Source: Caenorhabditis elegans (lineage: Eukaryota; Nematoda; Chromadorea; Rhabditida; Rhabditidae). Taken from it: 64,000 nucleotides of DNA. Positions within the stretch are counted from its first letter, which is position 1, and every line of letters begins with the position of its first letter. The position numbers and the translations under genes were made by a program. Positions 11,872-24,885 of the stretch are shown piece after piece. The DNA is taken from contig NC_003280.10 in NCBI RefSeq assembly GCF_000002985.6, positions 6,258,501 through 6,322,500 of the forward strand. The letters are read 5' to 3'. The notes beneath the pieces are model-generated. The model did not search any database. It was not told the DNA's origin and saw only the letters and a program-made list of their open reading frames with translations.

Positions 11872-14800
11872 ATGGGATTGACCAAGGATTATTTGAAATA
11901 TGAACATGCCGGCTCCTGTGGGTGCGTTGGATCTGCCAACGGCCAACTTGTTGCGATTGATGGACAAACCGTTGCTGTATCGGCAAATGAATATTTAAAT
12001 TTCTACAACATGAGAACTGCAGAAAAGGTTTATTAAAATACAAATCACATTAATTTGTAAATATTTTCAGGTTAACGAAATTATTGAATCTACAAAGCCA
12101 ATTTCGTGTGTTCGGCAATGCGAGAACAAACCGCTTCTTGCAATTGGATATGCCGATGGTTCAGTGAAGTTGTTCAATCAAGAAAATGAAGGTTTTAATT
12201 TGATTATTCAATCAAAATCACAACAATTGCATTCAGATTCTGAACCAATTATGTTCTCTGGTCACAAGAAAGCTGTGAACTGCATCGAGTTTAGCAGTGA
12301 TGGCCTTCTGTTTGCGACGGGTGGAAAAGATGGAGTCATTGTTCTGTGGGACATTCTTGCCGAACGTGGAATGTTTCGTTTACACGGCCACAAGGAATCA
12401 GTCACACAAATGAAATTTGTCCGCGGTGATAGATTCATAATTTCCACGTATGTTTCAACTTAATTTTATTGAAGTAATGTGCTTGTTTCTCTCAGATCGA
12501 AAGACAGTTTGATCAAGTTTTGGAGTATTGCCTCGCAGTCATGCTTTTATACAGTGATGGACAGCCGAAACGAAATTTATTCAATGAGCTTGCATCGTGA
12601 TGAAACAGTACTTGTAGCTGCAACTGCTGAATTAGAATTGCTTGTTTTCGAACTCAATTGGAAAAATGGCGCTATCTTTGAACAAGAAGTAAAAAGTGAA
12701 GAACCTTCTGCAAAGAAAGCAACAAACGATGATGAAAAGGAAGATGATGTTCTTGCTAATATGGCCAATGTAATAGTTTTCTAAAAAAATAAGTTATTAT
12801 AATCAATGTTCAGAGATATATCACGACAAAGCTGCGCGGAAGAGTGATCCGTCAGAGCAAAGGAAGAGCTCTGCAATTGGTCGCAACTCATGATGATCGA
12901 TTCTTAGTATGTGTTGGTGCTGATAAAGTGGCCGACGTCTATAGAGTCTTCTCCGAAACCGAATCTGCAAAAAGGCTTACCAAAAAGTTAAAAAGTGCTA
13001 AACGAAAAGCGACGTAAGTTGTCAATAAATAACTGTTTCATCAACTACATTTTCTCAGATCTGACACAACAACAGTTAACGAGGATGATGTGGCAAAAGA
13101 TGTGACAATTCTTGTTACTCGCATTGGAGAGATGGTTTTACCTCATAAAATCAAGTGGATTGATGTTGTGAGATCAGTCAAAACAAACGAAAACACTTTA
13201 ATTTATAAGTGGTATGCACTTCTCACAGACAACACAGTTCATTGGGTCAAAATGAGTATTGAAACTACGTCAAATAGTGTTGAATGTGATAGTGTTGGTA
13301 ATCTAGACAAACTCGGTCACAGAGAAGATGTACGTGCTTTATGTGTATCTTCTTCTTCAAGTCTTCTTGCTTCTGGAGGTGGAAATGAAGTAATTGTATG
13401 GAGTACACACTCATTGCGGTCGTCATTAACATTGACTGACAACGATATCAAAGACATTGTCGCAGTTAATTTTGTTCCTGGTGATAACTACATTTTAACT
13501 GGTGGAAAGGTATTGTGTTGTATAATATTTTTTGAAGTTAACTTTGTCATTGCAGAACGGAGAAATCGGCGTGTTCGAGTTAAGTAGTGCCGAGCTGGTT
13601 GAAACAAGAAAAGCACACACTGGAGCGATTTGGACTATTCAAAATTCACCTGACAATGAAGGATTTATCACGGCTTCTGCAGATAAGACGGTTCGATTTT
13701 GGTCATTTGTGCTGGTGACAGAAGGATCAAGAAAGAGAATTTCCATCAAAGAACAAAAAGTTCTCGAACTTCCCGATGAAGCATTGGCTGCAAGTTTCTC
13801 TGCGGATGGAAAATTTCTTGTTGTGGCTCTTCTGAATAACACATGTTCAGTGTATTTTGTTAATACGCTTAAATTCTTTGTTTCTCTATACGGACATTCA
13901 CTGCCTGTCACATGTGTCGATATTGCACCTTCCAGTAAACTTTGTGTCACTGGATCCGTCGATAAATCAGTCAAAGTATGGGGATTGGATTTCGGTGATT
14001 GTCATAAATCATTCCATGCACACGATGATGCAGTAACTTCGGTTTTATTCTGTCCTGGAGAAGAACAACTCTTCTGGAGCGCCGGAAAAGATGGAAAAAT
14101 TAAACAATGGGATGCAGTGAAATTTATTATGGTTCAAGTTCTTGATCGACACACTTTGGATATTCGTTGTTTGGCTCAGTTTACTAATGGATCTGTTATG
14201 GTGAGTATTATAAAGTGAAAAATACCTGTTAATTCAAAATATTGATTTTCAGTTCTCTGCTTCTCATGACAAGTCAATCCGTTGCTGGGAGAAAACCGAT
14301 GAAATTTTAATTGTCGAGGAACGAGAGGAAGTTGAAAGAGAAGAAGAATACGAGAAAAAACTTATTGAAGAGGAAGACGTTGTTGCTGGTGAAAATGCTG
14401 ACAATGAAGCTGGTGTGGCTAGCAGCAAGACAAGTTCCAGTGTTGTATCCGCTGAAAATATCATTCAAGCAGTTGACATTGCTAGAAACGAGAAGGTTCA
14501 ACGCCAAGAAGATCCAGGGCATGAACCACATCCTCTTATTGGAGCGTATAACAGTAAATCATTGGATCATTTCATCGTTGATGTCGTCGCCAAATGTAGA
14601 GCCAGCGACCTTGATAGAACACTGCTTCTAGTACCTCTCTCCTACGTTGCGGACATCCTTCTGGCTATTTCATCTTGCACACAACAACAGTATAAAGCTG
14701 AATTGTGCACCCATGTTGCTGTATATCTAACAAGGTTTGTCTGAAAACTTTAAAAATGACTGCAACCACTTTTTTTGTAGAATCCACCTCAGTCACATCA

Positions 14801-15227
14801 CTGCCTCGTCCGATTATGTCCCAATCTTCGAACAAATGAAATCGAAAATGTCCGAGGGTGTGGAAAAATTGAGAAATGTCACTGGAATCAATTTGGCAGC
14901 GCTTCGACTGTTAGCTACAGAGCTAGAAGATCGTGAGCAGGTTAAAAAGTTTGCTCAAATTGAGCTTGGAGTGGAAGATCCAAAAAAGAAGCGAAAGGGG
15001 AGGAAAGCGGTGTTAAAGACGCTAGGTATGTTTCAATATTTTTGAAATTTTAATTTTAAATTGCATAATTCAAATTTTTATATTCTACAAAAATATTATC
15101 ATATTCAAACAATATTACATACGACACCTGTGTAACGCGAGAGTGCGCCGCCAAATTTGAGAAGCTTTTGTCTGTCATCCCTCATTCTCTAGTAAAACAA
15201 ACAAATGTCTTTTATTTTTCAGCATAA
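11872..15227 (+). CDS. WDR3: WDR3/Dip2-type nucleolar WD40 protein (U3 small-subunit processome)
   Basis: Homologue of WDR3 (yeast Utp12/Dip2), a UTP-B component needed for 18S rRNA processing. Exons 11872-12027, 12071-12447, 12496-12769, 12814-13013, 13059-13509, 13556-14200, 14253-14734, 14781-15025, 15223-15227; 944 aa, close to human WDR3. Many WD repeats are visible, e.g. FSGHKKAVNCIEFSSDG, LHGHKESVTQMKF, YGHSLPVTCVDIAPSS followed by GSVDKSVKVWG, and FHAHDDAVTSVLF. The Utp12 C-terminal helical domain follows (DRTLLLVPLSYVADILLAI) and the tail is basic (KKKRKGRK). A charged Glu-rich stretch comes just before that domain. If the last intron is retained, the protein ends LGMFQYF at 15045; splicing to 15223 instead gives Ala-stop. 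Confidence 0.93.
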
Positions 15228-15764
15228 TCCTCCTGCATCTTCTCCACGACCCACCAACTCGAGTTGTTCTCCACAACTACGACGCCTTCAAATCTATATC
15301 TTTCTTTTCCTTTTTGTTTCCTTCGTTAGAGTTGTCTCGTTTTTTCACTCTTTCAATTTATTCTTGTTATTGTTACATTCTATATTCTTTTTTTGTTTCT
15401 GTTACGTTCGTTTTTTTGTTTCCCACCTCGTTTCGTTGTTTTCCCTTCTTTTTTTGTTTTTTATCCGCATTCAATTTGTTCGCTCAATAAAAACCACTAT
15501 CGAGAGTTCACTCTTTTCTTATGTGGCTTAAAAGCGGGAGCAATGCGAAATAGGGAGAAGCTCGACTTCTCTTTCATTTTTTCGTTCTCTCCAACAACTA
15601 GCATACTGCGTCTCTTTGCTCTCTCATCCGCGACGTCGTCTAGCTTCAAAATGGGAGCCGGTCTTCGACCAATTGACACTCTTTTTCAACATTTTGATTC
15701 GGTTTGACACTTTCATTGCAGATTTGCAATATTCAGTATCAAATTACTATCAGTTGAACAAAAA
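15228..15764 (+). other. WDR3 3' UTR and bpl-1 leader
   Basis: T- and CT-rich DNA whose long open frames (15205-15707) are low complexity and not coding. AATAAA at 15486-15491 is the probable WDR3 polyadenylation signal. A splice acceptor (TTTCATTGCAG) ending at 15720 lies 44 bases before the bpl-1 ATG and probably receives a spliced leader. Confidence 0.5.
15486..15491 (+). terminator. AATAAA polyadenylation signal, WDR3 homologue
   Basis: The only canonical signal between the WDR3 stop and the bpl-1 start. Confidence 0.45.
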
Positions 15765-18700
15765 ATGATACTTTTCGTTTGGTCACTAGTTTCATCGGCC
15801 ATTGAGGTTTGTTTTTAGATTTTTTAATAATTATTAATTTTGAAAACCGATGTGGAAAATTTTAAAACCTAAAAAATTGTGAAGAAAAAATGCCGTATAC
15901 TACAGTAGCTGGAGGAAATTTTGTTGCAAATACATAATCGTAGCGAGACCCCCGCAGTGAACAGTATATGCCTTTCACATACTACTGTACATGTAGGCGT
16001 TCGAAAAAATCGATTCTCGGCAGTTTTTTTTTCTAATTTCATGAATGTTTATTTAATTAAATTATTTTTCAAGTTAATAAAATCTAAAATTGAACGAAAA
16101 TTTAGAAATAAATCCTAACTTCTTCCAGGCTGCTCGAAAACGTCATATTGCTAATTTCCTTCGTGCCTTACTTGCTCAACAACGGGTTTCTAGAAACTAT
16201 GAAATGCTCATATGGAAAACAATTATTAAGTATGTTCTTGTGTTCTGATTAATTTAATATTAAATATATTTCAGATCTTCACAATATTTATCAACTCAAA
16301 GAGCCAGTTCATCGAGATTGTACCGACCAACTAGTGAACCAAAACTCGATTCGACACTTGTCTTGCAGACTGATTTAATACAAGTTTATGCCGAAAAATT
16401 CGAAGTAAGCTGAAATATATTTAATTTCTCAAAAAAAAACTTTTTCCAGACGCTTCGTGCCAGCGAATGGAGATTTTGTCCGTCTTTATGGCCTTGTGAA
16501 GAGGATTCAATATACTTTGTAGTACATGATGAATTCATGGAAAAACGACAAAAAGAGCCAGGAGGAGATGAAAAATTGGAACCAAACTATTTTAAAGTGA
16601 GTGTTCTGTCAAGAGCCTTTTAAATAAAATATGAACGTTTGATGAAATAAAATATTAAGAGCATAAATATATTTTTTAATTTCAGCTTCACGAAAAGTGT
16701 GATCGATTGGCAGTTCACAAAACAATGACCCGATGCTTATATGCTTGCTCATTCGATATGTTCATAGATGTTGTAGATGCATTTTCTGAAAAGTTTCTCA
16801 TTGACGAAAACTTTCAAGTTACCAAAATTTTCAGTAAGTTTTCTGTCTGGATTTTTATATCAAAATTTCGATTTCAGGCATGTTTGCACCGCCACAAGAA
16901 TTAGATCGATCGTCAACGTCATCTCTCCGACCCGAAATGCGAACTTCAACGTTATCACTTGCATCGAATTCTCTCCTTCCGAGACCTCTTCCAATTTTAC
17001 AGCATTTGTTCTGGGGAGATCGTACAGGATCAACGAAATTCTCGACTAATGATCGATATGGAAGTGAAGGAAATTTAGACATGTCCCCGAGTCGACGACA
17101 TCCGTGAGTTATTATTTTAACTTTAAAACTTTTTAATAACAATTTTAACTTTCTAATACCAATTTTCAACTTAAAGCTGACATATGTAACTAAAAAAAGT
17201 TAGAAAGATTTCCACTTCAAAAAAAGTTAATCTCTCTGTTAATCCTCAACATTCAACTATCAGCAAAAAATAAGAAATAAAAGGTATTTGATATTCTCAA
17301 TTGAAGATTATCCATCTGCACCTCAGTATGACCTAAATCCATCTAAAATCCCCATCCAATCACACTTTTCTCAACAATTTAATATTTTCATTTTCACTCT
17401 AGACACGAAAATTGCAGTTTTCCAAACTGCTCGTCTTCCGATCCAATCCTCAATTTTCCATTTGCAGAGGCCGTCCATCATCATCTGCAACAATATCCAA
17501 TTCAGCCAGAAGACGTCGTTATCGTTCTTGTAATTCACCGGAACATCTTGAATCTGAATCCAGTCAATTGACTCTTGAAAGCGGAAGTGAAGAATTCCGA
17601 AGTCTTCCTCGATATATCAGACAACTAAATCAACGGGATTTTGGAAGCCCTAGTAATAGTATTACGAACGGGTATATTTCAAAAAGTCTGAGATCTGAAG
17701 TTCACATTTCTTTACAGATATATTCCTGATTCCGTCGACTTCAATAGTTTGCCCAGATATATTCGTCATCTGGAAAAGTCGGTTTGCGACTCAACAGAAG
17801 ACGTTACTTCTTTTCGATCGGATAGAGCACTTCCATCGTCTTCTTCCTGTAGTCATCCTCCAACAACTTCTGATTCTTGTACAAGTAGTCTAGCAGAAGA
17901 AGCAGCATCGAACAGCGGAATATATAAGAATCAAAGTTCAGCATCAAGAACTAATTCAAACGGATCATCAACTGATCGAAGGACACCTGATTGTCATCCA
18001 ATAAATTCTGGATTAAAGTAATTATAGTTGATAAATATATTTCCATCGAAAATTGAGCCATTTCAGAAGTCATTTCACAATGGATGAACTACGTATGATT
18101 GATGAAACCGATTCGGAGACTGTCAATACAGCAAGGGAATTAATTGAAGAGGATGCTGAAAACATTTCATTTGCAAAACTTGCTTATCAAAATACGAACG
18201 GAAATGCGGCAAATAAACCTGAGAAGGAAAATAGAAATGGCTCCAAATTTGCAAATGGAAGTGTTACCATCAAACTGGAAACAAGTGATAATCTAAATGA
18301 CAAGATCACGAATTCCGATAGAACACGTATGTGGTCAAACTTCAAGTTCATTTTCTTAATGCATTATTTCAGCAACACCGTATCCCCCAGCTGATTCTGA
18401 AAGACCAATAAGTGAAGCTTCCTCGTGTCATTCTGAATCTCCTCCGCGAGACTCGAAGCCTCCACGAAGTCCATCTAGAGTTACGATTCCAACAATCGAC
18501 TTTTCTCGACTTCCTCCACTTGCTCAACAAACTGCCCGTTCTAAACGAAGTGTATGTTTTGTTTCTCTGCGTCTCTCATTGATTTTCGCGTTACAATATT
18601 TTTTATTTATTTCTTTAAAATACTGAATATCATTTACAGACCTCTGTCGTCGCCAACAATAACCGGCAAAATTCCCAGCGTCGTTTCTCAGCTTTCTCAA

Positions 18701-21152
18701 CGGAAAGTAAGTTTTTTTCCCTCTTGAGGCCTAGAATTTGAGTAATATACGGCCACGGCTTCGCACTTTTGTTTGCCTTGTTCCGATGAACTTTCCTAGA
18801 GTTATTAGCAATGCCCGTCACATTGCTCTACTTTTTACAGGCGATCGAGGAAGATCTGTCAGTCCTTCATTTGAATATTATCAAAATCGATCTCTACGCG
18901 GATTCACTTCTGCAGCCAATCGTAAGTTTGCGAATGAATTTTGTGCTTTGATAGTTCTTGATAAACATCACAAACGACCGCCAAGAATGCAACATCTTGC
19001 CATAAACGACCACCTAACTAGAAGGTCACATGCCTATTATTTGTGTGCTATAGAGATTCTATTGATTTTTTTATCCGGATGCTTGCAAATTTTATTTTTT
19101 CAGCACATCGCGTCGCTACTCGAAATTCCACAGTTCGTCAAGTACCACTTTACCAGTTCCTGACATCAAGAAGTTCATCATTCAAGGCAATGTGTAAACC
19201 GAACTCTGTTCTCGTATATACCGGAGGGAATGATAGTCTTTATTCTGATATCCGTCATCGATTATCATTTCTTTTACCTCCAGATGAGATCACTGTTTTT
19301 AATGTGTCAATTCAAGCTTTGAAAAAACAGCCATGGGCAGAAAAATCAACGGTGAGAAAATTAAATATTGAACAAAAAATAAAATTGTATAAAAAAACTT
19401 CTCAGGTTTGTGTAATACTTGCGTCTACGAACGATTTGGACGATGAAGCATGGGAGAAAATTCAAGCATATTTCAATCAAAACGGAAAAATAATTTTTGT
19501 CTGCCAGAATAAGCTATTGGCAAGTATCACAGGTTGTGATTCGAGTAAAGCGAACGCTTCTATTCTTCGATTTGCATTTGGGAGTCAAAATAACAAATTG
19601 AAAGATACAAATAAGGAATTCGTGAAATTTCTTGAGAAGAATATGAAAAAGCTTCCGAAATCGACAGCAATTAATGAGACTTTTCGCTCAAAAGATGTCA
19701 GTGTTGGAGCAAATTTCACAGTTGTACTCAAGAAAGAACCAGGTATGTTTTTATTTAGTTTCAATTAATTATGAAAATTATTTTAAGATGCACCCTTGTT
19801 CTTGTATATGCAAAATAACGGAAGCCTGCATGCTTCAGCATTGTTCTCTGATGCAACAACTCAACAATTGATAGCACCAAGTCAGTGTTCATTGGTTTAT
19901 TATTTATTATTTTCTATTTTTCTTCAGATAGTAATTTACTGAAAGATTCTCTACGAAGCGTAGGAGTAAACGTCTGTGACACGACAATGCCTCCATTAAC
20001 CAAAGGAATTCTTATTGCTGAATATGACTCAATTATAGAAAGCATCGCTGGCCTTCGATTGGGCGAAGAAATTGGTTTACAGCCGCGAATTCTGCTCAGG
20101 AAAAGTGATGTTGTAGAAGAATTAGGACTTCCTGAAGCTACTGAGAAGCTTCTTCCAATCGAGGTGGTTAACCGGGATTCTGATGCTGGAACCAGTAAAA
20201 ATTTTGACTTCAATCTTTATTTCGAACAAATTCATTCAAAAATCGGTCAAGTCGTACTGCTTGTTGATGTAGCAACAACTACAATGGATATTATTGAAAG
20301 GTATGTCCTTGTGAAATAAAAATTATTAAAAATAATTAATTTTTTTAGTGTGAATGCCGGAATTCCATCACTCGAAAGTGTAGTTGTAATTGCAAATCGT
20401 CAAATCAGCGGAAGAGGACGAGGTGGAAATGAGTTCCTTTGTCCACGTGGGATGGCAATGTTCAACTTTTCTTTTTCTATCTCAAAAAAGAGCAGAATCG
20501 CAAAACATCTTCCAATTCTCCAGCACATTTTCTGTGTGGCACTTGTTGAAGCAGCACGGAATCTATCTGGATATCCAGAGTTTCCACTGCATATCAAATG
20601 GCCAAATGATCTGTATTGTGAACGATCTCATAAAGTTGGTGGAATGCTTCTTCAGTGCAGTACTAGGGATGATTCATTCCGAGTCAGTATCGGATGTGGA
20701 ATGAATGTTTCGAACGATAAACCGACGATGTGCTTGAATGATATGCTGCCTAAAGAAGCCGAAACACGGATTACAAAAGAACAATTGATTGCGGAAACAA
20801 TAAACAAATTCACTTGTATGTTGATATTATTAAACCTAAAACTTCAAAATATATTATTCAGATTACATGAAGGACTATGAGGATAATGGCCCGGAAACCT
20901 TCAAAAAGAAGTATCACGAGTACTGGCTGCATTCGTACGTTTTTCTTCTCCTCTACACATACAAATTTGCATTTTTACAGACAACAAGAAGTTCTACTGT
21001 CAGACTTCAATGAACGAGTAACGATTCGAGGAATCGACGATGACGGATACCTGCAAGTACGCAGCAAGTCCAACCCGGATAAAATATTCTCAATCGGTGA
21101 TGATGGAAATACCTTCGACATGATGAAGGGTCTAATTCGTCATAAATATTAG
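15765..21152 (+). CDS. bpl-1: Biotin protein ligase / holocarboxylase synthetase
   Basis: Makes biotinyl-5'-AMP and attaches biotin to carboxylases. Nineteen exons in phase give 1215 aa: 15765-15806, 16129-16229, 16275-16404, 16450-16596, 16686-16833, 16878-17103, 17468-17671, 17718-18017, 18067-18326, 18373-18551, 18640-18706, 18841-18921, 19104-19351, 19406-19742, 19788-19880, 19928-20300, 20349-20815, 20862-20934, 20981-21152. The catalytic domain has the biotin/ATP loop GRGRGGNEFLCPRGM (residues about 1000-1014) and KWPND (about 1062-1066), then the BPL C-terminal domain. A glutamine-amidotransferase-like N-domain of eukaryotic BPLs starts near PNSVLVYTGGNDS. Ahead of that are about 650 residues that are Ser-rich and mostly disordered, with LPRYIR twice. 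This extension is much longer than in human HLCS (726 aa), so alternative internal starts are likely. One could be Met in KAMCKPNSVLVY. Confidence 0.95.
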
Positions 21153-21189
21153 GATTGTAGCGGATACAGATAGATCAGTGTATAAATAA

Positions 21190-21195
21190 TTTATT
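21190..21195 (-). terminator. Polyadenylation signal of the SCLY-like gene within the bpl-1 3' UTR
   Basis: tttatt on the plus strand is AATAAA on the minus strand. It lies about 40 bases past the minus-strand gene's stop and inside the probable bpl-1 3' UTR. bpl-1's own variant signal (tataaa/ataaat) overlaps it. Confidence 0.5.
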
Positions 21196-21235
21196 GCATA
21201 AAATTTCATGAAAATAGTTATTGCGGCTGTTCTTC

Positions 21236-22581
21236 TTAAGACGGGGAGCACAACTGCACAAGCTCATCCACAACCGTCTCAATTTCAGCTATTTTTGTTG
21301 ATCTTCCAAAACTAATTCTGACAGTCTTGGACGCAACTGCAAACGGAATTCCACAAGCTTTGAGAATTGGACTACACTCGTTTTTGTGACAAGCTGCACC
21401 AGTTGAAGCGTTGAATGTTTGACATCTGAAACAAAACTGTTAGATATGTTTCGGAATTTGATCCTCACTTTTCCAGCAGATCACAGCCATGGGATGGATA
21501 ATCCAGAAAAGCCACACTTGATGTATTTGGAAGTCTCTGGGATCCAATAAAATGAATTATGTGCGAGTTTCGAAGTCGTTTCTGTAGAATTCTAAATTTC
21601 TAGGTATCAAGTGTAGAGCTTCTCACCAGTAAAAGTTCTTCAAAATAATCTCTATTCTGACGTAGAATACTCTCAATATTCAAAAATCCTTCATTGTAAA
21701 CTTTTGCAGCTTCTCCCAATCCAACAATCATCGGAGTATTTTCAGTTCTAAAATCATATATTATAAGGAGAATCTGACAAAAAGTGAAACATACCCGCTT
21801 CTCCATCCAGATTCTTGGTTTCCACCTAATAACATTGGAGGAATCCTTTTAGATTTCGGATTAAAAATCAGCGCTCCACTTCTCGGTCCATAAAACTTGT
21901 GACCAACTACAGTAACCGCATCGGCACTCAACGATCGAACATTAACTGGGATCTTTCCTGCAGCTTGTGCAACATCAGAATGGAGAAATGGGACATTGGT
22001 TTTTAACTTTTCACGAATAGCTTGAAAGATTTCAGATACGGGTTGGAGAACTCCAGTATCGTTGTTTGCCAACATTATTGTTACCAGACAAGTATCGGAT
22101 GTCAGTGCATCAAGAATTGATTGAGAAGTAACAAAACCAGTCAAAGGGTTTATAGAGACATATGTGACACCTAAAATGAAGAAGTTAGAAAAATATTCAG
22201 AATGAAATTAAACTTACTAATTTCTCCGTCCTCTTCTCTTCTCTTCAATGGTTCCAATATTGACGGATGCTCGATATTTGTAGTGATAATATGTGGAAGT
22301 TTTGAAACTTTCTTAGCATTTCTTATAGTTCCTTCAATAACCCAATTATTAGATTCTGTACCACCAGAAGTGAATACAACACATTCTCCATCTACATTGA
22401 ACATTTTTCCGAGATGACTTCTTGCTTCTAGAATTGCATCAGCAGCCTTCAATGCATTTTCATTATTACTCGAAGGATTTGCCCATAGATCTAGAGCATC
22501 AGTTATTGCAGACTTTACTCTATCATCCAATGGAGTAGTTGCATTGTTATCTAGGTAGATCTTTATAAAATTAGATGCCAT
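21236..22581 (-). CDS. SCLY: Selenocysteine lyase / NifS-like PLP enzyme
   Basis: Class-V aminotransferase that removes Se (or S) from selenocysteine/cysteine. Exons (minus): 22581-22218, 22170-21795, 21747-21627, 21581-21469, 21425-21236; 387 aa. Family blocks follow SCLY closely: YLDNNATTPLDDRV, FTSGGTESNNWVI, VTIMLANNDTGVL, HSDVAQAAGK, the PLP-lysine block TVVGHKFYGPRSGAL, TENTPMIVGLG and GRST. The catalytic Cys lies in the loop STGAACHKNECSP, which matches the SCLY GAAC motif rather than the longer mitochondrial NFS1 loop (SSxCxSxxxEPS). No mitochondrial presequence is seen (starts MASNFIKIYLD), so it is probably cytosolic. It converges with bpl-1; the stops are 83 bp apart. Confidence 0.92.
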
Positions 22582-24885
22582 GATGAGCCGATTGTAAACC
22601 AACTATAAAAATGGAAAGTGAGAAAAAATCGGTGCTAAACAAATTGAGAAAATAAGTTGAAATTATATGCAAAAGATGACAAAAGGATGGATTGACCTAA
22701 TCGAAGGTCATTGTGAAATTGTATTTGTTCAAAAGAAATGTTATATTGTGGTTTTGCTCTGATGAGGCGGAAGGAATGATTCATGAGAATTAGAGAAACA
22801 TACGAAAAAAAGGTGCCGGAGGGGAAATGGTGTTGGTAAGTGGAATGTGGATACTGGAGAAAAAATGATAATGGAATCTAAAAATAGAGGATCACGCATA
22901 TAAAAAATTTTTTAAACTCTTTGAAGTATTCGAAAAAATATATACCCAAAATCAAGTCACAAGTTTCGAATTATCACTCTATTTCATACTTTTAAAGCTA
23001 ATTCCAGAAACCTACAAGGCGCAATGTCTGGATGGCGATTCAAAAAATACATCTACAGTATACCCTACTTCAAAGAAACTATTGGAGATTTATTCAAAAT
23101 CCAATTTTAGAAGCAAAATTAAAAATTTTAGAGTTCAAAACTTCAAAAAAATCGAATTGATAAAAACATACCGAGCACAAAAACAATCATAAATTATATC
23201 TCCTATATCTTGGATTTTCTTTTTCACATCATATTTTATTGAAATTAAAAGATCTTTAATTTTTTTTCTTCTTTATCATATCTATCATGCCCAACATGAT
23301 ATATTTGTTTTTGAAAACGGAAAGTTTTCAGTACGGACTGCCAAAGTTGTTGATCGAATATTTTATATTTGTAATATAACTTTTGATAAAGTACATATAC
23401 TTTCCATTCGAGAATTCTAATTAAAGTGTAACCAAATCCTTGGAATCATCAAGGAACCCACTTGTGAGCTCATTCTCTCCCTCTCTTACCCACATGCAGG
23501 TACAAACATGCCATAAAACCGAATCGCCGTGCCAAGGAATATGTTTACCTTTTTCGACACTTTTCTCCCTCTCTTCTAGACCCACTATGTTTCCACTTTC
23601 TTCTACATTTATCGTTTGCACCGTCCGAATTGATAACACTACCGCATTTTGGAGCTCCACTTTTGTTTGTTTGTTTCTGTCTCAGCTTCGTGTCCATGTG
23701 GGTTTATTAGGAGTCCGTTAATTATTTGACAAACTTTTCAAATAAGTTTCAGAACTGTTTCTAGATAAATTTGTATGCTCTAACTATTTCAAAACACATA
23801 TTCGCTGAAGTTAAAAATTTTGCTATGAGTATTTCATAAAACGTTATTTTGCTTGAAACATTAGTACAATACATATCTTACTATTCATTAATCAAGTGAG
23901 ATGTACGAGCATTCCATAATTGAAATAAGTTTTCAAAAAACTTCAAATCTTTTGGAATACCACAAATGATCCTTCAAAATTTGATAGATACCCTATTTTT
24001 TCTAATAGTCTTGAACCCCATCTCTTCTCTTCAGTTGCTCATGCCTGGGTTAAACGAAGTTATAATATTGAAATTTAATAGAGGACTTTTAGAGTCTGTT
24101 TGATCCATCAGCAATTTTTTTTATTCACTGAATAATATTCTTCGAATTTATTTGATATCTGTTTCATATAAAATATGTGTTCCACCGTCACTACAAGTTT
24201 TTTCTAGAGGATTATTTCAAAATAAATGGGGTGGGACATTCAAAACGATAAGCCGCTGAGTTTTAACGCCTTTTGAAAATGTTAACTGATAAGGTTCTAT
24301 TGTGGTTACATCCCTTGGCATTCCCTGTTCCATTCTCTTGAACATACTCGATTATTTTCTTTCTTCATTAAAAAAAAGTTATTACCTTAAAAGGTCCCGA
24401 ATTTGTCAATTTTTCATTTCTACACGGAAAATAATATTCATGGGAAACTGTAGAAACTTTAAAGTGTTATTTTATGACGACAATATGTATTTTTATGTTG
24501 CCTAACATTTTTCCTTTTTTTTTAATTTGCCGTACAAACTGGAAACTCTTGAATTCTAATTTTAGGACATATCCTTTGTTTAAAATTTTCGTTTATGAAA
24601 CGTGTATTATTGATTGAATACTACACTCACACTTTTATATCGTTCAATAAAGTTAATTTTTACAACCCCTTAAAACTTATCAACAATTAAAATCTGCGAT
24701 CCCAGCAAAAACGGTAGGTCATGCTTCCGACCACCCTCATGACACCGACTCCGTGCTCTTTTTTCGCTCTCTTTGTCTACAACCTATTCGTCTAATCAGT
24801 TATTCGTTTCGATTTAGTTGATAACCAACTCTTTTCGCTTCCATCCAAATTCCAATGCTATCATAAAACTCATCGACAGGTACTC
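22582..24885. other. Intergenic, divergent promoters
   Basis: 2.3 kb between the SCLY-like gene (-) and the coiled-coil gene (+). Mostly AT-rich. A pyrimidine-rich, slightly GC-richer patch lies at about 23430-23710, readable as overlapping frames on both strands but without family resemblance or splice signals. The last 170 bp before the gene are pyrimidine-rich leader. No repeat or RNA gene recognised. Confidence 0.4.

Noticed and set aside
15205-15707. Long plus frames rich in Phe, Leu and Ser
   Set aside because: Translation of T-rich 3' UTR between the WDR3 stop and the bpl-1 leader.
23421-23721. Overlapping frames on both strands
   Set aside because: Composition effect of a pyrimidine-rich patch; no splice sites, no recognisable motif.
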